DNA from: Sporosarcina oncorhynchi
Lineage (GTDB): Bacteria > Bacillota > Bacilli > Bacillales_A > Planococcaceae
Length of the DNA: 64,000 nucleotides
Reading direction: 5' to 3'
Assembly: GCF_033304615.1 (NCBI RefSeq)
Contig: NZ_CP129118.1
Span: forward strand, 2,228,001 to 2,292,000
How positions within the stretch are numbered: the first letter of the stretch is position 1; each line of letters begins with the position of its first letter. Below are positions 8,453 to 16,828 of the stretch, one piece after another. A program made the position numbers and the translations under genes. A model generated the notes under the pieces. The model did no database searches. It was given only the letters and a program-made list of their open reading frames with translations, and was not told where the DNA came from.

Positions 8453-8489
8453 AAAAAGACGTTCCCGTTATGGGAGCGCCTTTTTTGTT
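8450..8489 (+). terminator. Terminator after yuiD
   Basis: GACGTTCCC pairs imperfectly with GGGAGCGCC around GTTAT, flanked by an A-run and a T6 run. It overlaps the yuiD stop. Confidence 0.85.
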
Positions 8490-8499
8490 TTTGTATCGG

Positions 8500-8826
8500 T
8501 CAAAACATTTGATAGCCTTGTTTACGCAGTAACTTCATCACAAATCCAGAAATGATGGCCCCGACCAACCCGCTCGTCAAAATGATAATATCAGCTGCAT
8601 GTAGGGACAGGATTTTATCGCCAAGCATTCCGAAGGCATAGCCCGGTTTCGTGAGATACTCGTATACTCTCACTTCATCAATAATTAAAATAACAACAAT
8701 CGGATAGATGATGGCCATTAACCACGTCATGCGAAGCAACATGTTCAATAAAAAGCCTATCCCGAAAAACATGACCATGAAAATAAGTATGGATAATACG
8801 ACATGCGTCAATGAAATTGATCCCAA
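8500..8826 (-). CDS. yuiB: Small membrane protein, YuiB-like
   Basis: Membrane protein of 108 residues with three predicted helices: an N-terminal LSILIFMVMFFGIGFLLNML helix, a second around IIYPIVVILIIDEV, and a C-terminal one around IILTSGLVGAIISGFVM. It ends KQGYQMF. These features match the uncharacterised Bacillus YuiB. The longer frame from 8883 adds a basic tail with no ribosome site. A GGAGG at 8836-8840 lies nine bases before a TTG at 8826, which gives MGSISLTHVV and the expected length. It lies next to yumB as in B. subtilis. Function unknown. Confidence 0.8.
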   Translation of the reverse strand: MGSISLTHVVLSILIFMVMFFGIGFLLNMLLRMTWLMAIIYPIVVILIIDEVRVYEYLTKPGYAFGMLGDKILSLHAADIIILTSGLVGAIISGFVMKLLRKQGYQMF

Positions 8827-8980
8827 TTTTTTATACCTCCGCTTTCCACTCACCATTTTACAACAACGGCTGCTACCTTTCAATTAAATGCGTCGTGACG
8901 AAATTATGTACGTTTATACAGGATTTATTTTGGCATAGCTTTAAAGAGATAGTTGCATAGGAAGTCTCCCTTCCTGTTAA

Positions 8981-9012
8981 AAAACACCTGCCAGATTAAG
9001 GGCAGGTGTTAG
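8981..9012 (-). terminator. Terminator of yumB
   Basis: Minus-strand hairpin AACACCTGCC / GGCAGGTGTT with a T6 run follows the NADH dehydrogenase gene. Confidence 0.9.
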
Positions 9013-9028
9013 ACAGCTTATCTCGCTA

Positions 9029-10246
9029 TTATTTAAGTAAGTTAAACTTACCTTTTTTAAGTGTTAGGCCAACTCCACCGATAAGGAATAGCGCACGGTT
9101 GTCAACCATTTTCTTCATGAATGATGCTTTTTTACCAAACATTTTTTTACCAAAAGCAACTCCGATTGCATCGTCGTCACCAAGGGAAGCGATACTTCCT
9201 TTTAGGTCAGGAACGAATTTAGAAGTTGGTTCACCTTTCATCAAAGCAAGGATATTATTTGCAATCATATCCCCTTGCTGCATAGCAATCTGTGCAGTTG
9301 GTGGGTATGGGCGGTTCGTTTCTTCATTGATCATCAATGCACAGTCACCAACGATGAATACATCGCTATGACCTGGAGCACGAAGATCTTTGTCGACTTT
9401 AACACGCGCACGCATGTTTTCGATACCTGTCTCTTCGATCAGACGGTTTCCTCGAACACCTGCAGCCCAGACGACTGTACCAGCTTTGATGAATTCAAAC
9501 TCATCTTCGCCTTTTTTGATGTTAACGCCTTCAGGAGTCGCTTCAACGACTGGAGTTCCAATCGAGAATTCAATTCCTTTTGCTTCCAATTGTCTGACAG
9601 CATAAGTTACAAGTTCAGGATCAAATCCTGGTAAAACCATAGGTGCTGCTTCGACACAGATGACACGTACTTTTTCTTTAGGAACGTCGAATTCCTCACA
9701 AAGTTCTGGTACACGGTTGCCTAGCTCTCCAAGGAATTCGATTCCTGTGAAGCCCGCACCGCCAACGACGATTGTCAAACGGCTATCGTCTTTCACTTCT
9801 TCAAGTGACCATGTAGCGAATTGATATTCTATATGTTCACGGATTTGACGCGCAGCTTTTACGTTAGCAATGGACAAAGCATACTTGTCCAAACCAGTAA
9901 TACCAAACGTTTCCCCTTCGAATCCTAAACCGATGACAAGATAGTCATACGTATGTGTACCGACATTTGTCGTTACAACTTTCCCAGGAATATCGATAGC
10001 TGTAACTTCAGCTTGGACGAATTGAACTTTTCCTTCATTAATAACGTCTTTCACGTCATAACGCACTTGCTCAGGCGTCAAAGTTCCTGCAGCTGCTTCA
10101 TGCAACCACGTGGACTCGTAGTGATACTCGTTCTTATTGATTAGTACGATATTAGCATCGTCAGCACCAATGGATTTTTGCAAGTTGACGACTGTGGATA
10201 AACCGCCGTAACCCGCACCTAATACTAAGATTGTCGGTCTTTTCAC
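9029..10246 (-). CDS. yumB: Type II NADH dehydrogenase-like flavoprotein (YumB-like)
   Basis: Single-subunit NAD(P)/FAD oxidoreductase of 405 residues, expected to pass electrons from NADH to menaquinone at the membrane surface without pumping protons. The FAD Rossmann motif LGAGYGGLS is near residues 8-16, the NAD motif [17 protein letters not shown] near 161-177, and [13 protein letters not shown] near 312-324. The sequence resembles B. subtilis YumB more than the main Ndh (YjlD). A GTG at 10261 falls within the AAAGGTGG Shine-Dalgarno, so the GTG at 10246 ([10 protein letters not shown]) was chosen. A perfect 6-bp inverted repeat lies about 85 bases upstream. Confidence 0.9.
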   Translation of the reverse strand: MKRPTILVLGAGYGGLSTVVNLQKSIGADDANIVLINKNEYHYESTWLHEAAAGTLTPEQVRYDVKDVINEGKVQFVQAEVTAIDIPGKVVTTNVGTHTYDYLVIGLGFEGETFGITGLDKYALSIANVKAARQIREHIEYQFATWSLEEVKDDSRLTIVVGGAGFTGIEFLGELGNRVPELCEEFDVPKEKVRVICVEAAPMVLPGFDPELVTYAVRQLEAKGIEFSIGTPVVEATPEGVNIKKGEDEFEFIKAGTVVWAAGVRGNRLIEETGIENMRARVKVDKDLRAPGHSDVFIVGDCALMINEETNRPYPPTAQIAMQQGDMIANNILALMKGEPTSKFVPDLKGSIASLGDDDAIGVAFGKKMFGKKASFMKKMVDNRALFLIGGVGLTLKKGKFNLLK

Positions 10247-10328
10247 GAAAATCGAAACCACCTTTTAATTTATTATGTGCCGGGTCCGTTGACAATCGGT
10301 TCATACGACGATTTGCTCAGTCCTGGCA

Positions 10329-10347
10329 TTTGTCTATATTCGACAAA
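10329..10347 (-). promoter_or_regulatory. Candidate operator upstream of yumB
   Basis: TTTGTC and GACAAA form a perfect inverted repeat with a 7-base AT-rich spacer in the 245-base gap between the A-type carrier gene and yumB. The form suits a dimeric repressor, but it does not match the Rex consensus well. The regulator is unknown. Confidence 0.35.
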
Positions 10348-10491
10348 CTTCTACCTTACAATAGTAGCCCTTTTAAAAGGCTTTTTCAACACTTTAATGT
10401 TAAATTATTAAAAATGAATATAATAATAAAGACCCTCCCTCAAATCGACCATTCCCCGGAAGGAATATCGACCTGAAAAAAGGTCTGCATT

Positions 10492-10857
10492 TTACTCACA
10501 TACTTCTGGTGTGCCTACTTTTTTAGCTGTTCTGAATGAAGTTCCACATCCACATGAAGCAATTGCATTTGGATTTTCAATGGTGAAGCCTCCACCCATT
10601 AGCGATTCCTTATAATCTACTTTCGTACCTTCTAAAACACCTGCATCTTCAATCGATACGACGATATTAATGCCGTGCTGGGTCATTAAATAATCAGTCT
10701 CCGATTTGTTTTCCTCAAAACCTAAACCATATGTCAGCCCACTGCATCCGCCGCCATTGACAGCGACTCGAAGATAAGCATTTTCCTCACCGTTATGTGC
10801 CATCATCTCTTTTACGTGATAGGCAGCAGATTCAGTAATTTCAACGTATTGTGTCAT
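10492..10857 (-). CDS. sufA: A-type Fe-S carrier (HesB/IscA family, YutM/SufA-like)
   Basis: Iron-sulfur carrier of 121 residues. The three conserved cysteines are Cys38 (in GGGCSGLTYG) and Cys102 and Cys104 (in ASCGCGTSF); together they hold an Fe-S cluster between subunits and pass it to target enzymes. Length and motif spacing are textbook for the family. It lies near an Nfu-type scaffold gene (11706-11942) and far from the suf operon, as in B. subtilis (yutM). It has its own upstream region, facing a divergent DUF2225 gene. Confidence 0.93.
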   Translation of the reverse strand: MTQYVEITESAAYHVKEMMAHNGEENAYLRVAVNGGGCSGLTYGLGFEENKSETDYLMTQHGINIVVSIEDAGVLEGTKVDYKESLMGGGFTIENPNAIASCGCGTSFRTAKKVGTPEVCE

Positions 10858-10980
10858 TTACATCCACCTTCCCGCTTTTCTTTATCATACCAATCTTTTT
10901 GGTTAATACGCAATCATATTTACTCCAAACAATCTAATATGATGTATAATAGTTAACATAGTACGAAAGGATGAATACCA

Positions 10981-11682
10981 ATGGAAATAAGTCCTGCATA
11001 CAAGAAGAAAATGGAGTGTCTAAACTGCAAGGAGAAATTTACTACAACCAAGATCCGTTCACGGTTTGTGCGTGTTACAAATCATGATTCCGACTTTAAA
11101 CCTGTCTATGCGGACAAAGCGATTAATCCTTTATTATATAATGTCGCCGTTTGCCCTCATTGCGGATTTTCATATACTGACGATTTTTCTTCATACTTTG
11201 CACCAGGTATAAAAAAAGAAATTACAAATACAATCACGTCCTTATGGAGCGGACGATCGTTCGGTGATGAACGGACGATAGAGGAAGCGATCGAAGCCTA
11301 TAAGCTGGCGTATTTAAGTGCAAGTGTAAAAAAAGAAAAGTCATTGACAATGGCCGGAATTACGCTTAGAATCGCCTGGTTATATAATGATTTGCAGGAT
11401 TACGATACAGAGATGAGGTTTCGCGCAATTGCACGTGATCTTTATACGGAAGCATATTCTGAAAGTGATCATGTCGGAACGCAAATGTCCGAAACAAGAG
11501 TCCTCTATATGATTGCCGAGCTTTCACATCAAATCGGGGATGTTGAAGGAGCCACACGAAACTTCTCCAAAGTTATCGAGAGTCAGCGAACTTCTACAGA
11601 ACCTCAAATTATCGACATGGCAAAAGAGCGTTGGCAGGAAATACGAGACACTAAAAAGCAGGAAAAATTAAAAGCGGACTGA
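10981..11682 (+). CDS. DUF2225 protein with zinc-ribbon-like N-terminus and TPR-like helices
   Basis: Protein of 233 residues of the DUF2225 family common in Bacilli and Clostridia. Near the N-terminus CLNCKEKF (about residues 13-20) and CPHCGFSY (about 59-66) form two CxxC knuckles, which suggests a bound metal. The remainder is helical, with TPR-like repeats (for example about residues 120-215). The C-terminus is charged. There is a Shine-Dalgarno (AAAGGATG) ahead of the ATG. No enzymatic activity is known. It is a single gene ending in a terminator that overlaps its stop. Confidence 0.85.
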   Translation: MEISPAYKKKMECLNCKEKFTTTKIRSRFVRVTNHDSDFKPVYADKAINPLLYNVAVCPHCGFSYTDDFSSYFAPGIKKEITNTITSLWSGRSFGDERTIEEAIEAYKLAYLSASVKKEKSLTMAGITLRIAWLYNDLQDYDTEMRFRAIARDLYTEAYSESDHVGTQMSETRVLYMIAELSHQIGDVEGATRNFSKVIESQRTSTEPQIIDMAKERWQEIRDTKKQEKLKAD

Positions 11683-11698
11683 TTAGCAGTCCGCTTTT
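11670..11698. terminator. Bidirectional terminator, DUF2225 gene / nfu
   Basis: AAAAGCGGACT (11670-11680) pairs perfectly with AGTCCGCTTTT (11688-11698) around a 7-base loop, between two convergent genes. Confidence 0.9.
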
Positions 11699-11705
11699 AA
11701 AACGA

Positions 11706-11942
11706 TTAAAATACTTGTTCCACTTCTACTACTCCAGGTACTTCTTCAAGCAATGCTCTTTCAATACCCGCTTTCAATGTGATCGTCGAACTCGGACATG
11801 TGCCGCAAGCGCCCAATAGACGCAGCTTTACAATCCCCTCATCGATATCGACTAATTCACAATCTCCGCCATCTCTAAGAAGGAATGGACGTAATTTATT
11901 CAAAACTTCCTGTACTGGTTCCATCATTGCTGTATCTGTCAT
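11706..11942 (-). CDS. nfu: Nfu-type Fe-S scaffold (NifU C-terminal domain, YutI-like)
   Basis: Protein of 78 residues consisting only of a NifU C-terminal domain. The cluster-binding pair CGTC is at Cys46-Cys49 within GACGTCPSS. Such short Nfu proteins carry and transfer [4Fe-4S] clusters, for example to aconitase or radical-SAM enzymes. A Shine-Dalgarno (AAAGGGGAG) precedes the ATG. It is convergent with the DUF2225 gene and divergent from yuzD, keeping the B. subtilis yutI-yuzD neighbourhood. It is shorter at the N-terminus than B. subtilis YutI, which is common in Planococcaceae-like proteins. Confidence 0.92.
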   Translation of the reverse strand: MTDTAMMEPVQEVLNKLRPFLLRDGGDCELVDIDEGIVKLRLLGACGTCPSSTITLKAGIERALLEEVPGVVEVEQVF

Positions 11943-12027
11943 TGTGTTATGTCTCCCCTTTCATTATACTTATTATAAACTGGATTAAGGAAAAAATCCA
12001 ATAGAGAAACTGAAAGGGGTAATTTCA

Positions 12028-12357
12028 TTGAGTACAAAGAATGCAAAAATCGAAATTTATGGGGCAGATATCATTTGTGCGAGCTGTGTCAATTCGCCTT
12101 CTTCCAAGGACACGTATGAATGGCTTCAAGCTGCAATCAGCCGGAAATATCCTGAACAACCTGTTGAAATTGAATACATTGATATTGAATCAGACATTTC
12201 AGATCCAAAACAAAAAGAAATGGCTGACAAAGTATTGAATGATGAATACTTCTATCCGCTCGTCATGATTGGCGACGAAATGATTGGTGAAGGACATATT
12301 CAACTGAAACCGGTTTTCAATGAACTTGAAAAACACGGTTACGTCTCTAAAGAATAA
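12028..12357 (+). CDS. yuzD: Thioredoxin-fold protein YuzD (DUF1462)
   Basis: Protein of 109 residues of the DUF1462 family, which has a glutaredoxin/thioredoxin-like fold. A CASC motif (Cys17, Cys20) lies after the first strand, followed by a helix, a strand (VEIEYIDIE) and a conserved YPLVMIGDEMIGEGHI segment near residues 76-91 that corresponds to the cis-Pro region. The start is a TTG at 12028 behind GAAAGGGG. Its divergence from nfu suggests a link to Fe-S or redox chemistry, but function is unproven. Confidence 0.9.
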   Translation: MSTKNAKIEIYGADIICASCVNSPSSKDTYEWLQAAISRKYPEQPVEIEYIDIESDISDPKQKEMADKVLNDEYFYPLVMIGDEMIGEGHIQLKPVFNELEKHGYVSKE

Positions 12358-12390
12358 TTTCTGATTGATAATGGATTTAAATAATTGAGA

Positions 12391-12430
12391 AAAAATCCCT
12401 CACGCATGTATGATGCACGTGAGGGATTTT
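12391..12430. terminator. Bidirectional terminator, yuzD / yutJ
   Basis: AAATCCCTCACG pairs with CGTGAGGGATTT around a 13-base loop, with A- and T-runs outside, between convergent genes. Confidence 0.9.
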
Positions 12431-12434
12431 CAAT

Positions 12435-13499
12435 TCAACCATTATGCCATTTGTACATCCAAAGAACACCAGACTTCAACAACCGTGCGATTCTTCCTGT
12501 AACAGTGCGATCTGCTAAATAAGCGAATCCTTGTTTCTTACCTAACGAACCCATGAAACCTTTGAGTTTGATTTCGGGCATTTCAGCAGGCAACGGTTGA
12601 TTGTTCCAGACAAGACGCAGAACTTTTATGATTTGTTCTGCCTGCTCTTCAGCTAGTTGAGCACTTGGAGCATGTGGTAATGCAGCATTATCGCCGACGA
12701 CATAGACGTTCTCAAAGTTTGGAATTTGGTGATACTGATTTAAGACGACTCGCCCACGGTCCTTCTCTACGTCCATATCAAGAACGCTTTTCACAGGCTG
12801 AATACCAGCAGTCCAAACTACAACGTCAACTTCAATCTTTTCTTCATGATTGTAAAGGACTTTCTCTCCAACTTCGGTAATGTTGGAATTGGAAATCACT
12901 TCGACTTCGTGTTTGTCGAACCAGCCTTTAACATAGTTACTCAGTCTTTCCGGAAAATCTTTCATGATTCGCGGTCCACGGTCAAATAATTTAATCTTAA
13001 GGTCAGGACGGCTTTCCCGCAACTCACTGGCGAGTTCAATGCCGCTCAGTCCCGCTCCTACAATTCCGACTGTCGCGCCGCCACCAAGACCTTGAAGCTT
13101 TTTATAGGTATTGCGTGATTTCCCTATTGTCTGGATACTATCCGTATACTCGGCAGCTCCGGGTACATCGTGATAATTATCTTCACAACCAAGTCCGATT
13201 ACGAGTTCGTCATACCGCACAGCTTCACCGTTACTTAGTAAAACAGTTTTGTCTTCTAATTCGATTTCCAGTATTTCTCCTTCGATTACATGCAATCTCT
13301 CATGTTTAGGAAGAGCTACCCGAACTTCTGAATCCGGCGCAGTTCCTGCCGCCAGTGCATAGAATTCAGTCTTCAGACTATGGAAAGGCGTCCTGTCGAT
13401 AAGTGTGATTTCGACATCGGCCGGCAATTCTTTATTGAGCAGACGAAGCAAAATGCGCATATTCCCGTAGCCTGCACCTAATAACACTAGTTTTCTCAT
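12435..13499 (-). CDS. yutJ: NADH dehydrogenase-like FAD protein (YutJ-like)
   Basis: Second NDH-2-like flavoprotein in the window, 354 residues. The FAD motif is LLGAGYGNMRILLRLL at about residues 5-20, the NAD-binding motif is VGIVGAGLSGIELASELR at about 145-162, and VYVVGDNAALPHAPSAQLA is near 276-294. The longer frame from 13541 has no ribosome site. The ATG at 13499 has AAAGGAG six bases upstream and gives the expected YutJ length. It lacks the longer C-terminal membrane-anchor region of true NDH-2, so the electron acceptor is uncertain. Confidence 0.88.
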   Translation of the reverse strand: MRKLVLLGAGYGNMRILLRLLNKELPADVEITLIDRTPFHSLKTEFYALAAGTAPDSEVRVALPKHERLHVIEGEILEIELEDKTVLLSNGEAVRYDELVIGLGCEDNYHDVPGAAEYTDSIQTIGKSRNTYKKLQGLGGGATVGIVGAGLSGIELASELRESRPDLKIKLFDRGPRIMKDFPERLSNYVKGWFDKHEVEVISNSNITEVGEKVLYNHEEKIEVDVVVWTAGIQPVKSVLDMDVEKDRGRVVLNQYHQIPNFENVYVVGDNAALPHAPSAQLAEEQAEQIIKVLRLVWNNQPLPAEMPEIKLKGFMGSLGKKQGFAYLADRTVTGRIARLLKSGVLWMYKWHNG

Positions 13500-13639
13500 A
13501 GCGATCTCCTTTGTTTGTCGTTTTTCCGTATTGTTCACCATTCAGATTATAACAGTTTGTGAGATATTTCACAATAAGACATGGTAATTGACGTCCGCAA
13601 GAAATAATAGTAGCATTTCAACTAGGTGAGGTGATCGTT

Positions 13640-13876
13640 TTGAATCCGATCGTTGAGTTTTGCATTAGTAATCTTGCCAACGGTTCACAGAAAACATTAG
13701 AAGCGTTGGAAAGAGATCCGAATATAGATGTTCTGGAATATGGCTGTCTCAGCTATTGTACTAAATGTGCTGAATCGCTGTATGCGCTCGTCAATGGTGA
13801 AGTTGTAGAAGCTGAAACACCTGAAGAATTGACCGAACGCATTCAAGAGTTCATCGAGGAAAACCCTTTATTCTAA
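13640..13876 (+). CDS. yuzB: YuzB-like protein (DUF1450)
   Basis: Small protein of 78 residues matching the DUF1450 family. A first Cys (EFCISN, residue 7) and a second group, YGCLSYCTKC (about residues 35-44), are conserved and suggest metal or Fe-S binding. The acidic C-terminal helix ends EENPLF. The GTG at 13631 is within the AGGTGAGGTG ribosome site, so the TTG at 13640 is used, giving MNPIVEFCISN as in Bacillus YuzB. It diverges from yutJ. Function unknown. Confidence 0.9.
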   Translation: MNPIVEFCISNLANGSQKTLEALERDPNIDVLEYGCLSYCTKCAESLYALVNGEVVEAETPEELTERIQEFIEENPLF

Positions 13877-13902
13877 AGCAATAATCAATGCTCGACAATT
13901 AT

Positions 13903-13946
13903 AAAAAAGTAGGAAATGGGTTAGTATCATCCGTTTCCTACTTTTT
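13903..13946. terminator. Bidirectional terminator, yuzB / yutF
   Basis: AAAAAAGTAGGAAA pairs with TTTCCTACTTTTTT around a 17-base loop, immediately before the convergent yutF stop. Confidence 0.9.
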
Positions 13947-13947
13947 T

Positions 13948-14709
13948 TCATGCATGCCAATCAGACATAGTCTTATACATAAATGTCGGCTGATCCTGTT
14001 TCTTTAAAACAGAATCTGCTGAAGTGACTCCGCCTTCCACATAGATCGTATCGATACCAAAACGGATACCCGCCTGAATATCCGTATCATAATTGTCTCC
14101 AATCATAATCATTTCATCTTTCCTATACCCTTTTTCCTGAATAAAATGCAACATATGCGATTCCGGTTTGCCGACTGTCAGCGCTTCAATGCCTGTCGTC
14201 GTTTCCAATAACTTCACGAAAGAGCCATTCCCCGGTACGAGGCCATCTTCAGTCGGAAGTGCCACATCTTTGTTCGTTGCGATAAAACGCGCACCGCCCT
14301 GTATGGCCAAACTGACTTTTGATAGTTTTTCATAACTTATATGTCGATCAATACCGACAACAACGATATCTGGATTAGTAGTTGTCAATGCAATATCTTC
14401 AAACTTCAACGCGGCTTCAAGTCCTTCTTCGCCGATCATCATAACAGATGCTCCCTCATACTTTTCCTTGCAGTACTTTGCAGCAGCGATGGCTGAAGTC
14501 ATGATTCTGTCAGGACTTGTCGATATACCCATTGCGGAAAGCTTTGCAGTGAACTGCTCTGCGGTCAACGATGAATTATTCGTTATGTAATACGGCTCAG
14601 TTCCTGCTTTTTGCAATTTACGGATAAACAATTGTGCATCTTTAATAACTTCTTGTCCTTTGTAGACAGTTCCGTCGAGATCTAAACAAACCGCTTTATA
14701 ACGATGCAT
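13948..14709 (-). CDS. yutF: HAD-IIA family phosphatase (YutF/NagD-like)
   Basis: HAD-superfamily hydrolase of 253 residues. Motif I is DLDGTVY at residues 10-16, motif II is YITNNSS at about 40-46, the conserved GKP of motif III is near 180, and motif IV is MIGDNYDTDI near 196-205. The C2-type cap between motifs II and III places it with NagD and p-nitrophenylphosphatase-like enzymes, which dephosphorylate small sugar or nucleotide phosphates. It is tightly placed after yutE with a two-base gap, so the two are probably co-transcribed. Confidence 0.93.
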   Translation of the reverse strand: MHRYKAVCLDLDGTVYKGQEVIKDAQLFIRKLQKAGTEPYYITNNSSLTAEQFTAKLSAMGISTSPDRIMTSAIAAAKYCKEKYEGASVMMIGEEGLEAALKFEDIALTTTNPDIVVVGIDRHISYEKLSKVSLAIQGGARFIATNKDVALPTEDGLVPGNGSFVKLLETTTGIEALTVGKPESHMLHFIQEKGYRKDEMIMIGDNYDTDIQAGIRFGIDTIYVEGGVTSADSVLKKQDQPTFMYKTMSDWHA

Positions 14710-14711
14710 CC

Positions 14712-15161
14712 TTATTGCTCCAACGGACTGAATGCTGATATTGGGCCAAGATCATTCTCCAAGTAATAGCGTACTTTAACCGGGAACTCCCGGATTACTT
14801 CTTTTGTATCTATCAAAACTGATTCAATTGCAGCGCTATCCACTTCTACAAATTCACGGACGATCATTTTACGGAGGCCAATGACTTTCTTCAGTGGATC
14901 TGCCATATCCGTTGTAATGACTTTTTCGTCTTCCATAATATCGATAATATCATCGTAGCTGCCCGGATCACGCATAATAAACCCGTCTATCATTGAATTC
15001 CCGACATCGATAATAGATTCCACGATTGTATGGGCAATTCTTTCAAGTGCCAATGAATGAATTTTGTCTTCATTCCATTTTTGATGTCCTTCAAATAACG
15101 CCAATAGACTTTCCATATAAGCAAGTGTTTCATTGATTTTAGTGCGATCGATAAAATACAA
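14712..15161 (-). CDS. yutE: DUF86 protein YutE
   Basis: All-helical protein of 149 residues of the DUF86 family, which includes the HepT-type HEPN toxins. The family's central segment is present (ERIAHTIVESIIDVGNSMIDGF, about residues 40-62; GSYDDIIDIM near 67-76). However, the position of the HEPN nuclease motif (Arg-X4-6-His) reads LRKMIVREFVEVD, with no His. It is therefore unlikely to be a HEPN ribonuclease. It has no MNT nucleotidyltransferase partner and sits in a conserved housekeeping order beside yutF and yutD. Confidence 0.88.
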   Translation of the reverse strand: MYFIDRTKINETLAYMESLLALFEGHQKWNEDKIHSLALERIAHTIVESIIDVGNSMIDGFIMRDPGSYDDIIDIMEDEKVITTDMADPLKKVIGLRKMIVREFVEVDSAAIESVLIDTKEVIREFPVKVRYYLENDLGPISAFSPLEQ

Positions 15162-15224
15162 TGCAGTTCCCTCCCGATTGTCTAAACTCCTTTACAATCA
15201 TACCATATTCAACTGAAAAATGAA

Positions 15225-15258
15225 CCGCCCCGCAAGCATGAGTCTGCTTGCGGGGCGG
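15225..15258 (-). terminator. Terminator after yutD
   Basis: GC-rich perfect stem CCGCCCCGCAAGCA / TGCTTGCGGGGCGG around a six-base loop, with a T5 run on the minus strand. Confidence 0.85.
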
Positions 15259-15267
15259 ATTATCCGA

Positions 15268-15570
15268 TCATTCTTCTTCTACTGGTTTCGGTTTGACCTT
15301 GCCGGTTTTCTGAAGGACGAAGTATGCACATCCAAAATTGCAGTATTCATAAATGTAATCCTGCAAAGTACTAATTTTCGTTTCATATGTCGCTTTCGGA
15401 TTTTTATCATCAAAGAATCCCTTTAATCTTAGCTGACTATAGCCCCAGTCCCCTAAAATATAATCGTATTTTGAAAGGACATCACTAAACCTTGCATTTA
15501 ATGCCTCTTCATTAAATCCTTCACGGTAATCCGTTATGATTTCATATTCAAAATTATTGATTGTAACCAT
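15268..15570 (-). CDS. yutD: YutD family protein (DUF1027)
   Basis: Protein of 100 residues matching the DUF1027/YutD family of Bacilli. The central conserved part is DYILGDWGYSQLRLKGF (about residues 36-52), and the C-terminal half has a conserved YCNFGCAYFVLQK with two cysteines. The first ATG (15585) has no ribosome site. The ATG at 15570 follows GGCGGTGAT closely and gives MVTINNFEYEI. It begins just after the lipA stop, so it is probably co-transcribed with lipA. Function unknown. Confidence 0.88.
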   Translation of the reverse strand: MVTINNFEYEIITDYREGFNEEALNARFSDVLSKYDYILGDWGYSQLRLKGFFDDKNPKATYETKISTLQDYIYEYCNFGCAYFVLQKTGKVKPKPVEEE

Positions 15571-15586
15571 GTTTATCACCGCCATC

Positions 15587-16546
15587 TCAGCTTTTAACTG
15601 TGGACTTCAACATTTCGTCTCCAATACGTTGTCTTTCTTTCGCAGCCGCGTTTACTTGTTCGTCAGCATGGTAGCTTGAACGGACAAGTGGACCTGCTTC
15701 ACAATGTGAAAATCCTTTTGTCATCGCAATTTCACGTAACTCTCCGAATTCCTGTGGCGTATAGTACTTCTGAACTTTTAGGTGCTTTTTTGTAGGTTGT
15801 AAATATTGACCGATTGTCATAATATCTACATTATTAGCTCGCAAATCATCCATCGTTTCAATGATCTCTTCTACGGTTTCACCTAATCCTAGCATTAATG
15901 AGGATTTTGTAGGGATTTCGGGATACATCTCTTTAGCGCGTCTCAACAATTCCAATGAACGATCATACGTCGCTCGTGCACGAACTCTAGGCGTGAGCCT
16001 GCGTACTGTTTCAATATTGTGGTTCAGAATATCAGGCTTCGCATCCATTAATCGCTGTAAGTTTTCGATATCTCCACCCATATCAGAAGGCAATACTTCT
16101 ACCGTCGTGAAAGGATTTTGACGTCTGATTGCACGAATTGTTTCTGCAAACACTTCAGAACCGCCATCTTTCAAATCATCTCTCGCTACAGCTGTTACAA
16201 CGACATGCTTCAAATTCATAAGCGATACAGACTCTGCAACACGTTCCGGTTCAGCCAAATCCAATTCATTTGGGAGACCTGTTTTGACCGCGCAAAAACG
16301 GCATGCTCTTGTACAAACAGCACCTAGAATCATAAATGTGGCAGTTCGTCTTTCTCCCCAACATTCATGAATGTTCGGACAACGTGCTTCTTCGCAAACT
16401 GTATTCAAGTTTTTTTCACGCATCAACTTTTTCAGATCTGTATAGTTTTCATTGGTATTCAATTTGATTTTGAGCCAATCCGGTTTACGGATATGCTCTA
16501 CTTTTTTTCCTACCTCTGGCCTACAAGACACGGTAACCGACTCCAT
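15587..16546 (-). CDS. lipA: Lipoyl synthase
   Basis: Radical-SAM enzyme of 319 residues that inserts two sulfurs into octanoyl groups on lipoyl domains. The auxiliary cluster motif is Cys51, Cys56 and Cys62 ([12 protein letters not shown]), and the SAM cluster motif is Cys78, Cys82 and Cys85 (CTRACRFC). The C-terminal conserved serine region [10 protein letters not shown] is present. The TTG at 16555 is also open, but the ATG at 16546 has a GGAAAG at normal distance. The window also encodes its protein acceptor GcvH and Fe-S assembly proteins that would supply its clusters. Confidence 0.96.
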   Translation of the reverse strand: MESVTVSCRPEVGKKVEHIRKPDWLKIKLNTNENYTDLKKLMREKNLNTVCEEARCPNIHECWGERRTATFMILGAVCTRACRFCAVKTGLPNELDLAEPERVAESVSLMNLKHVVVTAVARDDLKDGGSEVFAETIRAIRRQNPFTTVEVLPSDMGGDIENLQRLMDAKPDILNHNIETVRRLTPRVRARATYDRSLELLRRAKEMYPEIPTKSSLMLGLGETVEEIIETMDDLRANNVDIMTIGQYLQPTKKHLKVQKYYTPQEFGELREIAMTKGFSHCEAGPLVRSSYHADEQVNAAAKERQRIGDEMLKSTVKS

Positions 16547-16656
16547 TCCTATCAACTTTCCAGCATATGTTTCTCTTCAGACAATGTAACATAAATTCAG
16601 ACTACGAACAACTATAGCTTTTAGAATTGTAATCGCTGTCTATTCCATAAAATGCA

Positions 16657-16690
16657 AAAGGAAAGCGTCCATTACAAGACGCTTTCCTTT
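16657..16690 (-). terminator. Terminator of metPS unit
   Basis: AAAGGAAAGCGTC pairs with GACGCTTTCCTTT around an 8-base loop, just after metS on the minus strand. It may also act in the other direction. Confidence 0.85.
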
Positions 16691-16708
16691 AAACAAAATT
16701 CATTTACA

Positions 16709-16816
16709 TTATGCTCTGCCCTTTGATTTTGAGACTGCATAGAAGATGCTTCCTGCAAGTCCTCCCCAAATGACGAGGATTCCGAGAATCATCATAAATA
16801 TTGCTGCTCCACTCAT
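16709..16816 (-). CDS. metS: Methionine/alanine importer small subunit (MetS)
   Basis: A 35-residue protein: Met-Ser-Gly-Ala-Ala-Ile-Phe, then one membrane helix (ILGILVIWGGLAGSIF) and a basic tail (SKSKGRA). A strong GGAGG ribosome site lies about seven bases ahead of the ATG. Size, single helix and position directly after the SNF-family transporter match the MetS family, the small subunit needed by MetP-type Na+-coupled methionine/alanine importers. It is 12 bases from the transporter stop, so the two are one operon. Confidence 0.88.
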   Translation of the reverse strand: MSGAAIFMMILGILVIWGGLAGSIFYAVSKSKGRA

Positions 16817-16828
16817 TGTGAATCCTCC

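Noticed and set aside
14712..15161. HepT-type toxin of a toxin-antitoxin pair
   Set aside because: No HEPN Arg-X4-6-His motif and no nucleotidyltransferase antitoxin gene; conserved housekeeping neighbours.
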